DNA of 64,000 bases from Marsupella aquatica (Eukaryota > Marchantiophyta): assembly GCA_973895155.1 (NCBI GenBank), contig OZ316898.1, positions 2,666,001 through 2,730,000 of the forward strand, read 5' to 3'. The translations under genes were made by a program, and so were the position numbers. Of this stretch, positions 54,843 through 64,000 are shown piece after piece (position 1 is the first letter of the stretch; every line of letters begins with the position of its first letter). The notes below the pieces were generated by a model, which was given only the letters and a program-made list of their open reading frames with translations, ran no database searches and had not been told where the DNA came from.

Positions 54843-57236
54843 GAACCTAGAACCCTGAGGTCCCAGGTTCAATTCCCCCTCCACATGCAAGGGTTGTGGA
54901 GGGTGAGTGTGTGGGTGGGGTGTTATGGTGGGAGTCCTGGTTTCTCCTCAACCTTGGTTTGTTTTGGGTGGTTTCTCCTCAACCTTGGTTTGTTTTGGGG
55001 CTCTGGTCCAACCCTCTCCTCTCCTTGTACTGACCCCCCTCGTGGGCTACCCTACAAAGGTGCATGCTCAGGAGTTGGATGTCTCTCCTCTGTTGGATGG
55101 GTCAGATTTTGGTATTCAAGGATTTTTTTTCTTCCTTTCTAAGTGATGATCCTGGTCTTCTGGACGTCCATTGCATGTATATTGTCCCCCTTGTTTTTAT
55201 AGAATTGGATACCCACAGCACAAAAGAATTACTTATGTTCAGTAGTCGTCTCTTCCCTGAACACCTTTTTGTAAATTTTGTGTTGTTTTATTTTAAAGTG
55301 GAGAAGGAAGCGGCTTTTCTGACTACTTTTGCTGGTGACCTTTCAGCTGAGAAGTCTTTTCAAAAAGAGGTCTGTTGGAGGAGAAGTAAGTGAAAAGGTC
55401 CCTCTCAGTCTCAGAAGTTGGGGCCGACTCAGTTGGTCTTGGCAGAGTAAACACTTTTTTTTGTAGTAGTACCGCAATTTTAGGGTGGAAGACACGGATC
55501 ACTTCACTTTCACTTGTGTTGATTTGATCTTCCAGCATCAAGTCCCAGAGTGAAGTTGAAAGCTGGAAAACCTCAAAACACTTTATACTTCAAAGATCTT
55601 TCTGAGCTCTTAAAAAATCAGTTCTCTGCATGAACAATATGATTGTGATAGTGGAAGTCAGGCAATTGAATTGGTAAGGTGTTACCGCTGAATTGGAACG
55701 CTCGGAACTTTTTAAAATTAATAATTGTACCCCAACCAGCCTGGTAACATAAGCAAAAGGACGACAAATTTTTGGTTCCTGATCCAACTCATCAGAGTTA
55801 TACATAAAATAATGATGGGATGGAAAGACCAGTGACAGCCCAAACTTTGATTAACCTTCTAAGAATCACCCCTCACACAGCTAAGTCATGAAACTGAGGG
55901 TGAGGTAACAAAGAGCTCTCTTGCTAATAACGGAACCAGCTCTCTCGATCAGGAAGTTGTCACGTTGTCTGGAAGCTTGGCGAATTAATTAGGGTGAAGC
56001 ACCTCTGGGAGTCAGGCCTTCTTGAAATTTGAGTCTGTATTATAAATGTGAATTACTGAAGCTGGGTTCGAATGTTAACTCAACCTGAATTTGAGAGAAA
56101 ATAATGTTATACTCACATGGGATTGAGCACTTGAAAACTCTGTTGATTAATCCAAAATTAACTCAACCCCACGGAGGCCGACTCATGGGCCCTGGCAAGC
56201 TAGTGCTCGAGATGTCTTCAATATCCTTCTCTGAGCTCGCTTGAACAGAACCAACCCGGGATGATGACTGAATAGACCATGCTTCCCTGCCACACGCAAG
56301 TACTACTGTAGGTGTTTTAGAAGTGGGCCAACGCTATGAAAGGAACTAAAATCATTAGATGAGACATACAAGAAAGGCTCTACCACTTTGTTGAAGATGA
56401 TTCCCAGTTTTTTTGAAGTTCAAAAGTTGTCTAATAGAAAAATGATATGTCGGGAGTACTTCAAAAGTGGAGCAAGCACTAGGCCAGGAAAAGTGAGCGG
56501 AGTACATCAAAAACTAGTTTATTCTTGCTATAAGGTGGTTCAATTAAACGATATGTCGGGAGTACTTGAAAAGTGGAGCAACTAAAGGTACTTTTCAACA
56601 ACTTTCTTTTTGGGGAAGGTTCTCTACTTTCTATATACAATTAATACCACAGGGAGTGAGGAGTGTACAAATAAGGTAGTAGGGAGTTTAATTTTCCCTC
56701 ACACCCCTGTATAGGTACTAGGGAGTATAATTTTCCCTCACACCCCTCTATTCTGACAGTAAAGTGCAACATTCTTATTGGCTCTAAAATCAAAACTAAT
56801 ATATTTAAAATATTGTGAACACCGTGAATTTGGGCCCCAGTGGGTGTAAAAGGGAGTGATCCTATTCCTTGCCCCTGGCCCATGGAACGTAGCCCTCAGC
56901 CATATAAATCTCGCTGTGTTAGATCGTCTAATCCATGGTATCCATGGTGAAAACGATTGCAAGGTCATAATTAAACTAAAAAAGGAAATGGCTTTGTAGT
57001 TTGGACGGACAATAGATATTTATGATCAAAATTCTCATCGATTCAATGAAAATTGCACACCTTGATAACTTGATTTGAGATTCAGGCTACCAATTCTCGG
57101 CTTTCACCTCATCCTTCTTTCTCCAAGGTACTCATCTATTAGCATGAAACTTCGTTACACCTCAAGGTATAGAATTACTGTTATGTAGATTCTAGTCCAG
57201 CATTTTCAGGTCAAGCAATTGTTTGTGATCATCGCC
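54843..57236. other. Intergenic region with short tandem repeats
   Basis: It starts with the B-box part of a possible SINE (GGTTCAATTCC, 54866-54876). A 31-bp unit starting TGGTTTCTCCTCAACC is repeated perfectly at 54938-54968 and 54969-54999. Partial duplications follow: GATATGTCGGGAGTACTT near 56444 and 56549, and TTTTCCCTCACACCCCT near 56690 and 56730. Small ORFs have no recognisable content. The last few hundred bases are the promoter region of the first dioxygenase gene. Confidence 0.55.
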
Positions 57237-58648
57237 ATGGGACAACTTGACAGCCAACCAAAGGTGGAGTCTGCAAAACTGCAGCAGCATGATGGGCAGT
57301 ATACTCCAGAAACGCTCCTCAAGAAGAGTGTTCCGATTGTGGACTTTGCTGGCATAGACGGGCCAGAACACACGAGGATATGTCAGCAGATTGCAGAGGC
57401 TTGCGAGACTTGGGGCTTTTTCCACTTGATCAATCATGGAGTTGACCAGTCTCTGCTTAAGAAAGCGAAGGACGTGACGTGGGAGTTCTTTCATGGCCCC
57501 GAGGAGGAGAAATCGAAGATCAAAGCTCAGGTACTTGAAGGTTGGAGGCATTCCAAAAATTTAGTGAAAGGAAATAATCTGGTACAGAAGGATACGGTTG
57601 AGCATGTGTACCACGTTTGTCATCCAGAACGACAATATGCCGATCGATTTTTTCCACAGCAACCGCCATCGTATAGGTATCACCTCCAATCCTAGCTGAT
57701 AAAAATAATGGGCAACTTTGTCGATTCTGGACATCAATTCTGAAGACAATCAAACCAGAAATCAGAATTGATGACGAGTTACAACTTGAAAATTGGAACT
57801 CTTTGCAACGTGATCACTCTGTCTGACCAGTTGATTCATTGAGCTGCATTAAGCTCATTGTCAAATGTTTGATACCTTGATTCAACAGATCTACAATATT
57901 GGACTACACGAAACGGCTACAGTTTCTGGGTGAGAAACTGCTATGTATACTTTCAGAAATGCTAGGTCTCGCGCCTGAAGCGTTACAGACCGCCCTGATT
58001 CGTGGCACCGCCAGCCAAGGCGTCCTGATTAGTATGAGGTCCAATTTCTATGGAATGAACCAAGATGGGGAAGCACTTCCAAATCTTTGCCACGCACACA
58101 ACGATCTTGGCTTTCTTTCGTTTTTACTTGCCGACGAGGCTCCGGGACTGGAAATCCGAAAGGATGGGCATTGGGTAAAAGTCGATCCCATACCCGGTGG
58201 TTTGATTGTTAACGTCGCCGACACGCTCGAGGTAAGTTCCCTTTGCTTGTTTCGGATTCATTTGGGTGCACCAAATCTGACATGTTGTGCCAATTAATTA
58301 AAGTTTAGAAACAGCTTTGTGGATTTTATCAGTTCACCGCAATTCATATGATCAGGAGACCTGCATGCAATGAGCTGACGCATCTGATTTGACGGAAAAC
58401 AGGTCTGCAGTAACGGCCGTTACAAGAGCGTTTACCACCGGGGACTGCCCTGCAGTAAGCGAGAGCGGCTAACATTGGCAAATCTTCAGATGCCCGAGAT
58501 GGATGCAGTGATTGGTCCCATTCCGTCGCTCTTGGATGAAAGCCATCCTCCGAAGTACAGAGCTTTCAAATATTCAGAATGTGTGCTAGCACGTATGGAA
58601 CGTGGTCTGGACGGCACACTTGGATTAGATAAATACAAACTTTTATAG
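57237..58648 (+). CDS. 2-oxoglutarate/Fe(II)-dependent dioxygenase, tandem copy 1
   Basis: Exons 57237-57676, 57889-58231 and 58403-58648 with GT-AG introns join in phase to 342 residues, usual for plant DOXC enzymes. The N-terminal DIOX_N domain shows PIVDFAGIDGPEHTRICQQI and CETWGFFHLINHGVDQSLL. The catalytic domain shows NFYGMNQDGEALPNLC, then HND (the H-x-D iron ligands) in HAHNDLGFLSFLLADEAPGL, VDPIPGGLIVNVAD, and the distal His in YKSVYHRG. The 2-oxoglutarate-binding Arg motif reads RLT in RERLTLA, where RxS is usual. The C-terminus (KYRAFKYSECVLARMERG) resembles DMR6/flavanone-hydroxylase-like members. Substrate unknown; such enzymes oxidise flavonoids, hormones or other small molecules in the cytosol. 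The ATG is chosen as the first of the open frame that aligns with copy 2. Confidence 0.88.
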
Positions 58649-59220
58649 AAAATGTCCAATAGCTTAGACAATACGTCTGTCACTGTTAATTCGATTTCAT
58701 TAATTCTCTAGTTACGACATAGCTCGCAAATCTGAGTAGGTACTGTCTCCCGCTTCAAGCCGGACCCAGATCATGCGACAGATTTGTAATACGGTGTACA
58801 GATTCCATTGCCGTCGACTAATCTACATGTGTACCACTCTACATGTTTCTCAATGTATGATTTGTTATTACACGACAGTGTTGTGTGCAGCACTCAAGTA
58901 GATCACTTTCTTCACATCGTGTATATGACCGATGATATTTCGTGATTGTTGTAAGCTGTCCATATGTCGTCGTCGCTGAAGTTAATCTTGCAGCAGACTT
59001 TATTGATCGAGCGAGCGAGGCAGGTCAGCGGGAGCCGCGCAGTGTGATCGTAAAACAGAGGGTCCACATGATGATATTTCGTTGATTTGGAGTCGGGCTG
59101 TCCCATCGGTGTAGCTCCCTAGCTCGGAAGACGTGATTGAAAGTGTCGTCGATCAGGTCGCTGAGCATTGCTTTGAAGCTACCAATAATATAGGAGCCCT
59201 CAATCAAGAACTATAATAGA
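58649..59220. other. 3' flank of dioxygenase copy 1
   Basis: The first 200 bp resemble the 3' flank of copy 2 (for example TTCGATTTCATTAA and CAAGACGGTGTACA/AATACGGTGTACA), so the duplicated segment extends beyond the stop codons. No further gene. Confidence 0.5.
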
Positions 59221-59620
59221 AGGTTAATTTTTTTTATGCAAGGGTCCTCATTCAAATTTGGAATAATTTTTGGGGTGAAAAAAATAGAAACTGCAAAAAG
59301 GGGAAGAACAAATGAATTATATTTGGAAAGTGACTGCAAAAAGGGGAAGAACAAATGAATTATATTTGGAAAGTGACTGAAAAAGTGAATGTACTCAATC
59401 AAGAACTATAATATAAGGTTGCACCTTTTATGTAGTGATAAGTGAATGTACTAAATCAATAACTATAATACAATGTTGCACTTTTTATGCATTGATCTTT
59501 AGTCATTCAAATAGTTTTTGGGGTGAAAAAAAAGAAACTGCAAAAAACAAAAGCAATAAAGAACAAATGAATTATATTTGGTGTGAATGAAAAATGAAAA
59601 AGTCAATGCACGTGTCCCCA
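59221..59620. repeat. AT-rich repeats including a perfect 43-bp tandem duplication
   Basis: A 43-bp unit starting CTGCAAAAAGGGGAAG is perfectly repeated at 59291-59333 and 59334-59376. Degenerate copies of CAATCAAGAACTATAATA...AGGTT and TTTTTGGGGTGAAAAAAA...GAAACTGCAAAAA occur three times over 59205-59550, suggesting an expanding local repeat or decayed small element. Confidence 0.75.
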
Positions 59621-60280
59621 ATCTAGAAGGAAACAAAAAAGTCTTTTACCATCCATGTATACAAATTATATGCTCTTCCTTCTACTATCCACATTATACC
59701 ATGCCTCTCCCTCTACCATCCATATTATCTCTTAACTCCTTTTACCATCCATGCAATACCATGTTCTTCCCTCTACCATCCATGCAATATCATCCATACA
59801 TATAGAGCTACAAATTGATAGTAGTTTAATTGCAAATATGACATACTCAATCAAGTAGGGCATAATCTAATCAATGAGAGAAAAAGAAACCAAAAAGTAA
59901 TAAAAAAGAGGGAACCAAAGGGGGGGGGGCGGGGGGAGGGGTTGGTTTCGGGTGGTTTGTTGAGCTTAGAAAGGAAAAAAATGACAAAAGCAAAGAGAAA
60001 AATCATTGTCACTGTGTTATACTTTGATGGTTGATATCGCTTCTCTTTTGAATCATGATATCTTTTACTCAACAACATCTATGCAATGAGATCTTTCTAA
60101 TAAACAAAATCTTTTACTCAAGCTATCTTTAGCAACATGATAATTTTTCTTAACTACATCTTTAGCACAACCTCATCTGTTATGCATTGACATCTTTTGG
60201 CAAACAATATGCATTGTTTAGTAAATCAAATGCAAGGGCATTTTGGGTAAAAAACAAAAACAAAGAAAATGACTCGCTCC
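59621..60280. other. Simple-sequence region with a G run
   Basis: (C)TACCATCCAT(G/A) words recur between 59645 and 59790. A G-run of about twenty bases, broken by one C and one A, lies at 59920-59940. No coding sequence. Confidence 0.6.
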
Positions 60281-60870
60281 TTCTCTCCTTGACTTTTACT
60301 TCATAACATCTTTCCCATAATGACAACTTGGGTGAAACGACATTTTTTTTTTATAACATCTTTTGCTTCACAATATCTTTGACAAAATGATACATTTTTC
60401 TTATTAACATCTTTCACATACTAGTATCTTTGGCAAAACGACTTCTTTTTTATTATTTAACGAAATCTTTTTATTTCATGACATCTTTCACATAACAACA
60501 TCTTGAGCAACACGACATTTTTTTTCTTAACAACATCTTTTGTGCAATGCACGAGTATTTTCCCTCAACAATGTCTTGGCCGACACGACATCTTTTTCTT
60601 AATGACATCTTGGTCAACATGACAATTTCTTTCTTGACTACATCTTGGCTGACATGACATTTTTTTCTCGACAACTTCTTGGCCGACACGACACATTTTT
60701 TCTCAATAACCTCCTGGCCGACACAACATCTTTTTTTCTCAACGACCCTTGGTTGACACGACATCTTTTTTCTCCACGACCTCTTGGCCGACATGACATA
60801 TTTTCTCTCAACTATCTCTTGACCGAAATGACATGAATTCTTTTTTAACTACATCTTGGTCTATTTGACT
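60280..60870. repeat. Degenerate minisatellite of about 36-42 bp
   Basis: Units built on CTTGGC(C/T)GACA(C/T)GACATCTTTTTTCTC are repeated about a dozen times and grow more regular towards 60850. The minus-strand Lys/Cys-rich reading (60471-60794) is a by-product of the repeat and not a gene. Confidence 0.8.
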
Positions 60871-62322
60871 TCTTTTGTGCAATGCATGGGTATTATTTGG
60901 CCTTTGATTTGGCTGCTGGCCTTTGTGTAGGAGCTATGGAGGTCTTCAGATGAGGGTGGCGAATGATAATGACGCGAATGGAATCAGGAGCAGAGGTCAA
61001 TGCCAAGCATCCGTTTCAGCTCCCTACAGCCCACCATATGGATGGTTGACTGTACCACAGACAACAGCTCAAAGAGATCTACCACGCAGTGATCGACAGC
61101 TTTGCGCATCATTCGGGAGGATTGGACATAAACCGGGTGTGAATGTCCCACTTTTTTATAACTGCTGTGGACACAGTTACGCTTTAGAACATTACGACAG
61201 CAATAGAAACGCAGTACTAGCAGGAAATCAATTCGAGCAAGTGTCCTTTGGATAGTTTTGTTGCTGAAGGTGGAGTGCTGAAATTTGGGTCAGAGACTCG
61301 AAGACTATGCCAGAGTGTACCTTAATGGCTGCATGTAAACAGGAAGTCCAACGTAGACTCCCTGCCTGGACGTCTTGAAGCTGCGAAGTTGGAATCGAAT
61401 TCTTTCTTCAAATTCATGTAAAATGGAATGCTTTTGTCAGATGCAGGCGGATATGGGTTCAGCTCTTGACAGAGGGAGAAAATTGTAAAAGTCATCACAG
61501 AATTAGTCTCCCATCACCATGAACCTGATGATTGATTTGGTTGCGTGATTTAAATGAAAAGATCATTGTCTAGGATCAGAATTAGCATCGAATCAAGCAG
61601 AACAATTTTAGCAGAGTTTACACACATAATCCCCCAAAAGTGAGGTTCAGACGCCTCTAGTGAGTAGTGACATTCAGACTTTTTTTCATTCCGGTCATAA
61701 ATACTAAAATCCAAAAGAGATACAGAACACTATTAAATAGTGAACTTACAACTTACTCATAGAAATGAGTAAAGTAGTAAACCCTGCCAGACCCCTACCT
61801 GGCCAACCGAGGTGGGTGATCGACCTGACGGGCCGTCCTAGGTGAATAGCAATAGTACCCTACTACGGAAACTCTCCCATTGACCCACGATAGCACCCTC
61901 GTACACGTAGGGTGGCTTTACAAGCGTCACTTCTGACTTCTTTTGGGCTAAAAGCTAAGTGCAAGCTAGAGTTGGGTCTAGGCTTCGAGAGTGAAGTGAG
62001 AGTGAAGTCCCTAGAGCCTGACTCTAGGGCCCCACCAGATATATGTCTATGATCAAGATTCCCCACATGATCGTTTCAATAGAACTAGCGCCGGCACCTT
62101 TAATTCCATCCGATTTGAGATTCAAGCTCCCAATTCTCGGTTTCAACTCCATTTCGTCACTTCATCCTAGTTTCATTCTCCGAGCTACTGTTAGTATCGA
62201 TCTACCAGCACCACACTTCGTTTTATCTCTACGATATAGAGTTTCTACTATGTAGGTTCTAGTCTTGCAGCAGTTTCAGTGCTTTGCCAATCGAATTCAA
62301 AGCGCCTCGAAAAGCGAACGCA
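60871..62322. other. Upstream region of dioxygenase copy 2, no certain gene
   Basis: A plus-strand ORF (60923-61255, about 110 residues) has no recognisable motif. From about 62060 the sequence is again similar to the region upstream of copy 1 (ATTTGAGATTCA(G/A)GCT, CCAATTCTCGG, TATAGA(A/G)TT). The tandem duplication thus includes a few hundred bases of promoter. Confidence 0.5.
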
Positions 62323-63762
62323 ATGGTCCGTCTGTCAGCTGCAATGGCACAACTTGACAGCCATCCGAAGGAGGAGTTTGCAAAACTACAGCAGGTTGGG
62401 CAAAATACTCCAGAAACGCTCCTCACGAGTATTCCGATTGTCGACTTTGCGGGCATAGACGGGCCAGAACACACGAGGATATGTCAGCAGATTGCAGAGG
62501 CTTGCGAGACTTGGGGCTTTTTCCACTTGATCAATCATGGAGTTGACCAGTCTCTGCTTAAGAGAGCGAAGGAAGTGTCGTGGGAGTTCTTTCATGGCCC
62601 CGAGGAGGAGAAATCGAAGATCAAAGTTCAGGTACTTGAAGGTTGGAACCATTCCAAAAATTTGGTCGAAGGAAATAATATGATACAAAAGGATACAGTT
62701 GAGCATATGTACGTCGTTTGTCATCCAGAAAGACCAAATTCCGATCGAATTCCACAGCAACCACGATCATACAGGTATATATCACCTCCAATCCTAGCTG
62801 ATAAAAATAATGGGCAATTTTGTCGATTCTGGACGTCAATTTTAAAGACAATCAACGAAAAATGGATTGCTGGCGAGTTACAACGTGAGATCGGAAATCT
62901 TTGCAGCGTGATCTCTTTCTGACCAGTTGATTCATGGAGTTGCATAAAGCTTCATATTCAAATGTTTCATAGCTTTGTCTTGATTCAACAGACCTACAAT
63001 ATTGGAGTACACGAAACGGCTAAAGTTTCTGGGTGAGAAACTGCTTATTATACTTTCAGAAATGCTGGGTCTCGCGCCTGAAGCGTTACAGACCGCTATG
63101 ATTCGTGGCACCGCCAGCCAATGCGTCCAGATTAGTTTGAGGTCCAATTTCTATGGAATGAACGAAAATGGGGAAGCACTTCCAAATCTTTGCCACGCCC
63201 ACAGCGATCCTGGTTATCTTACGTTTTTACTTGCCGACGAGGCTCCGGGACTGGAAATCAGAAAGGATGGGCATTGGGTGAAAGTCGACCCCATACCCGG
63301 TGGTTTGATCGTTAACGTCGCTGACACGCTCGAGGTAAAGTTCCTTTGCTTGTTTCGGATTCATTGGGTGCATCAAATCTGACATTTTGTGCCAAAAATA
63401 TTATGTCTACAAACGCATAGCGAGTGAGGATAGTCTTTTGTAGTGCTTCAAATTTTATGATCTGTCCTAAGATCAGCATTCCTTTAATCGGCTTATACAA
63501 CTGATTTGACGGAGAACAGGTCTGCAGTAATGGTCGTTACAAGAGCATTTACCACAGGGGACTACCATGTGGCAAGCAAGAGCGGCTATCATTGGCAAAT
63601 TTTCAGATGCCCGAGATGGATGCAGTGATTGGTCCAATTCCGTCGCTCATGAATGAAAGCCATCCTCCTCTGTATAGAACTTTCCAATTTGGAGAATACG
63701 TCCTAGCAGCCATAGAACGTGGGCTGGACGACACACCTGGATTACAGTCCTTCAAACTATAA
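62323..63762 (+). CDS. 2-oxoglutarate/Fe(II)-dependent dioxygenase, tandem copy 2
   Basis: Exons 62323-62774, 62992-63334 and 63520-63762; the introns sit at the same sites and phases as in copy 1. The product is 345 residues from the first in-frame ATG; a second ATG at 62344 (MAQLDSHPK) aligns with the start of copy 1 and is equally possible. Motifs: PIVDFAGIDGPEHTRICQQI, INHGVDQSLLKRAK, NFYGMNENGEALPNLC, HSD in HAHSDPGYLTFLLADEAPGL, distal His in YKSIYHRG, and RLS in RERLSLA, the canonical 2-oxoglutarate-binding RxS. All iron and cosubstrate ligands are present. Exon sequences are close to copy 1, and even intron 1 is alignable, so the duplication is fairly recent. Substrate unknown. Confidence 0.9.
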
Positions 63763-64000
63763 TAGACAGTGTTGATTCGATTTCATTAAGTACGACATAG
63801 CTCTCAAAGCTGAGTGCTTACTGTCGACCTATCGCTCGCTTGAAGACAGATCATGGGCCAGATTTGCAAGACGGTGTACAGTATTAAATGAATACAAATT
63901 CCATTCAATTGCCGTGACTTATGTACATATGTTTCAATACTTGTGATTGTTATTACAAGGCTCCAGGCTCGAGTTCAAGCATGATCCGCTATACGATGGT
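63763..64000. other. 3' flank of dioxygenase copy 2
   Basis: Similar to the flank of copy 1 in its first half; no further gene before the window ends. Confidence 0.4.

Noticed and set aside
59920-59940. G-run as a G-quadruplex regulatory element or telomere-like repeat
   Set aside because: A single impure homopolymer without telomeric units and not near a gene start; probably slippage.
60471-60794. Minus-strand Lys/Cys-rich ORF as a small secreted or metal-binding protein
   Set aside because: The residue pattern follows directly from the underlying DNA minisatellite, and the reading has no independent support.
1-64000. CRISPR arrays, bacterial operons, complete tRNA or rRNA genes
   Set aside because: No regular spacer repeats, no bacterial gene layout, and no complete tRNA- or rRNA-like sequence was recognised on either strand.

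Overview
The window is nuclear DNA of a land plant, and almost all of it is accessory, transposon-built sequence. GT-AG introns, CACTA (En/Spm) DNA transposons, a Ty1/copia element primed by initiator-Met tRNA and a plant ribosomal-protein (RPL18a) fragment fix it as plant. A non-seed plant such as a bryophyte is possible, but the sequence alone does not settle this. I see no CRISPR array, operon or complete RNA gene.

Layout: (1) 1-8178 is part of a CACTA element on the minus strand. It has an intact three-exon TNP2 transposase, a TNP1-like gene that runs off the left edge, and two cargo genes (F-box-like and BRCT). (2) 8179-16569 is a patchwork: a 604-aa coiled-coil ORF in a GC-rich block, a minus-strand promoter with a short ORF, a pair of 416-bp direct repeats, and a TE-type DNA-binding ORF. 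(3) 16570-34789 is a complete 18.2-kb CACTA element with matching ends and an AAC target duplication. It carries a captured RPL18a fragment, an EDM2-like PHD gene, a double-BRCT gene, TNP2 (frameshifted) and TNP1. (4) 35020-54842 is a minus-strand copia element with near-identical LTRs. It is interrupted in pol by a 14-kb insert (36092-50116, GAACT duplication), and that insert is interrupted by a third CACTA element (38328-48607, TTT duplication) carrying a SET-domain exon. Removing each layer restores the reading frame of the layer below. (5) 54843-64000 holds the only conventional host genes: two tandem three-exon 2-oxoglutarate/Fe(II) dioxygenase genes (57237-58648 and 62323-63762), separated by simple and minisatellite repeats.

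How the parts relate: in each CACTA element TNP2 is the expected strand-transfer enzyme. TNP1 is the expected DNA-binding partner that recognises the short motif arrays just inside the ends (GTGACT type in the second element, TATCGGAC type in the third). The striking feature is the cargo. Three separate CACTA elements carry modules of chromatin, repair or ubiquitin pathways: PHD/EDM2-like, tandem DNA-polymerase-lambda-like BRCT, F-box-like and SET. Two of the elements share the BRCT cargo, which points to a stable association rather than chance capture. All functional statements come from motif recognition by eye; no database search was run.
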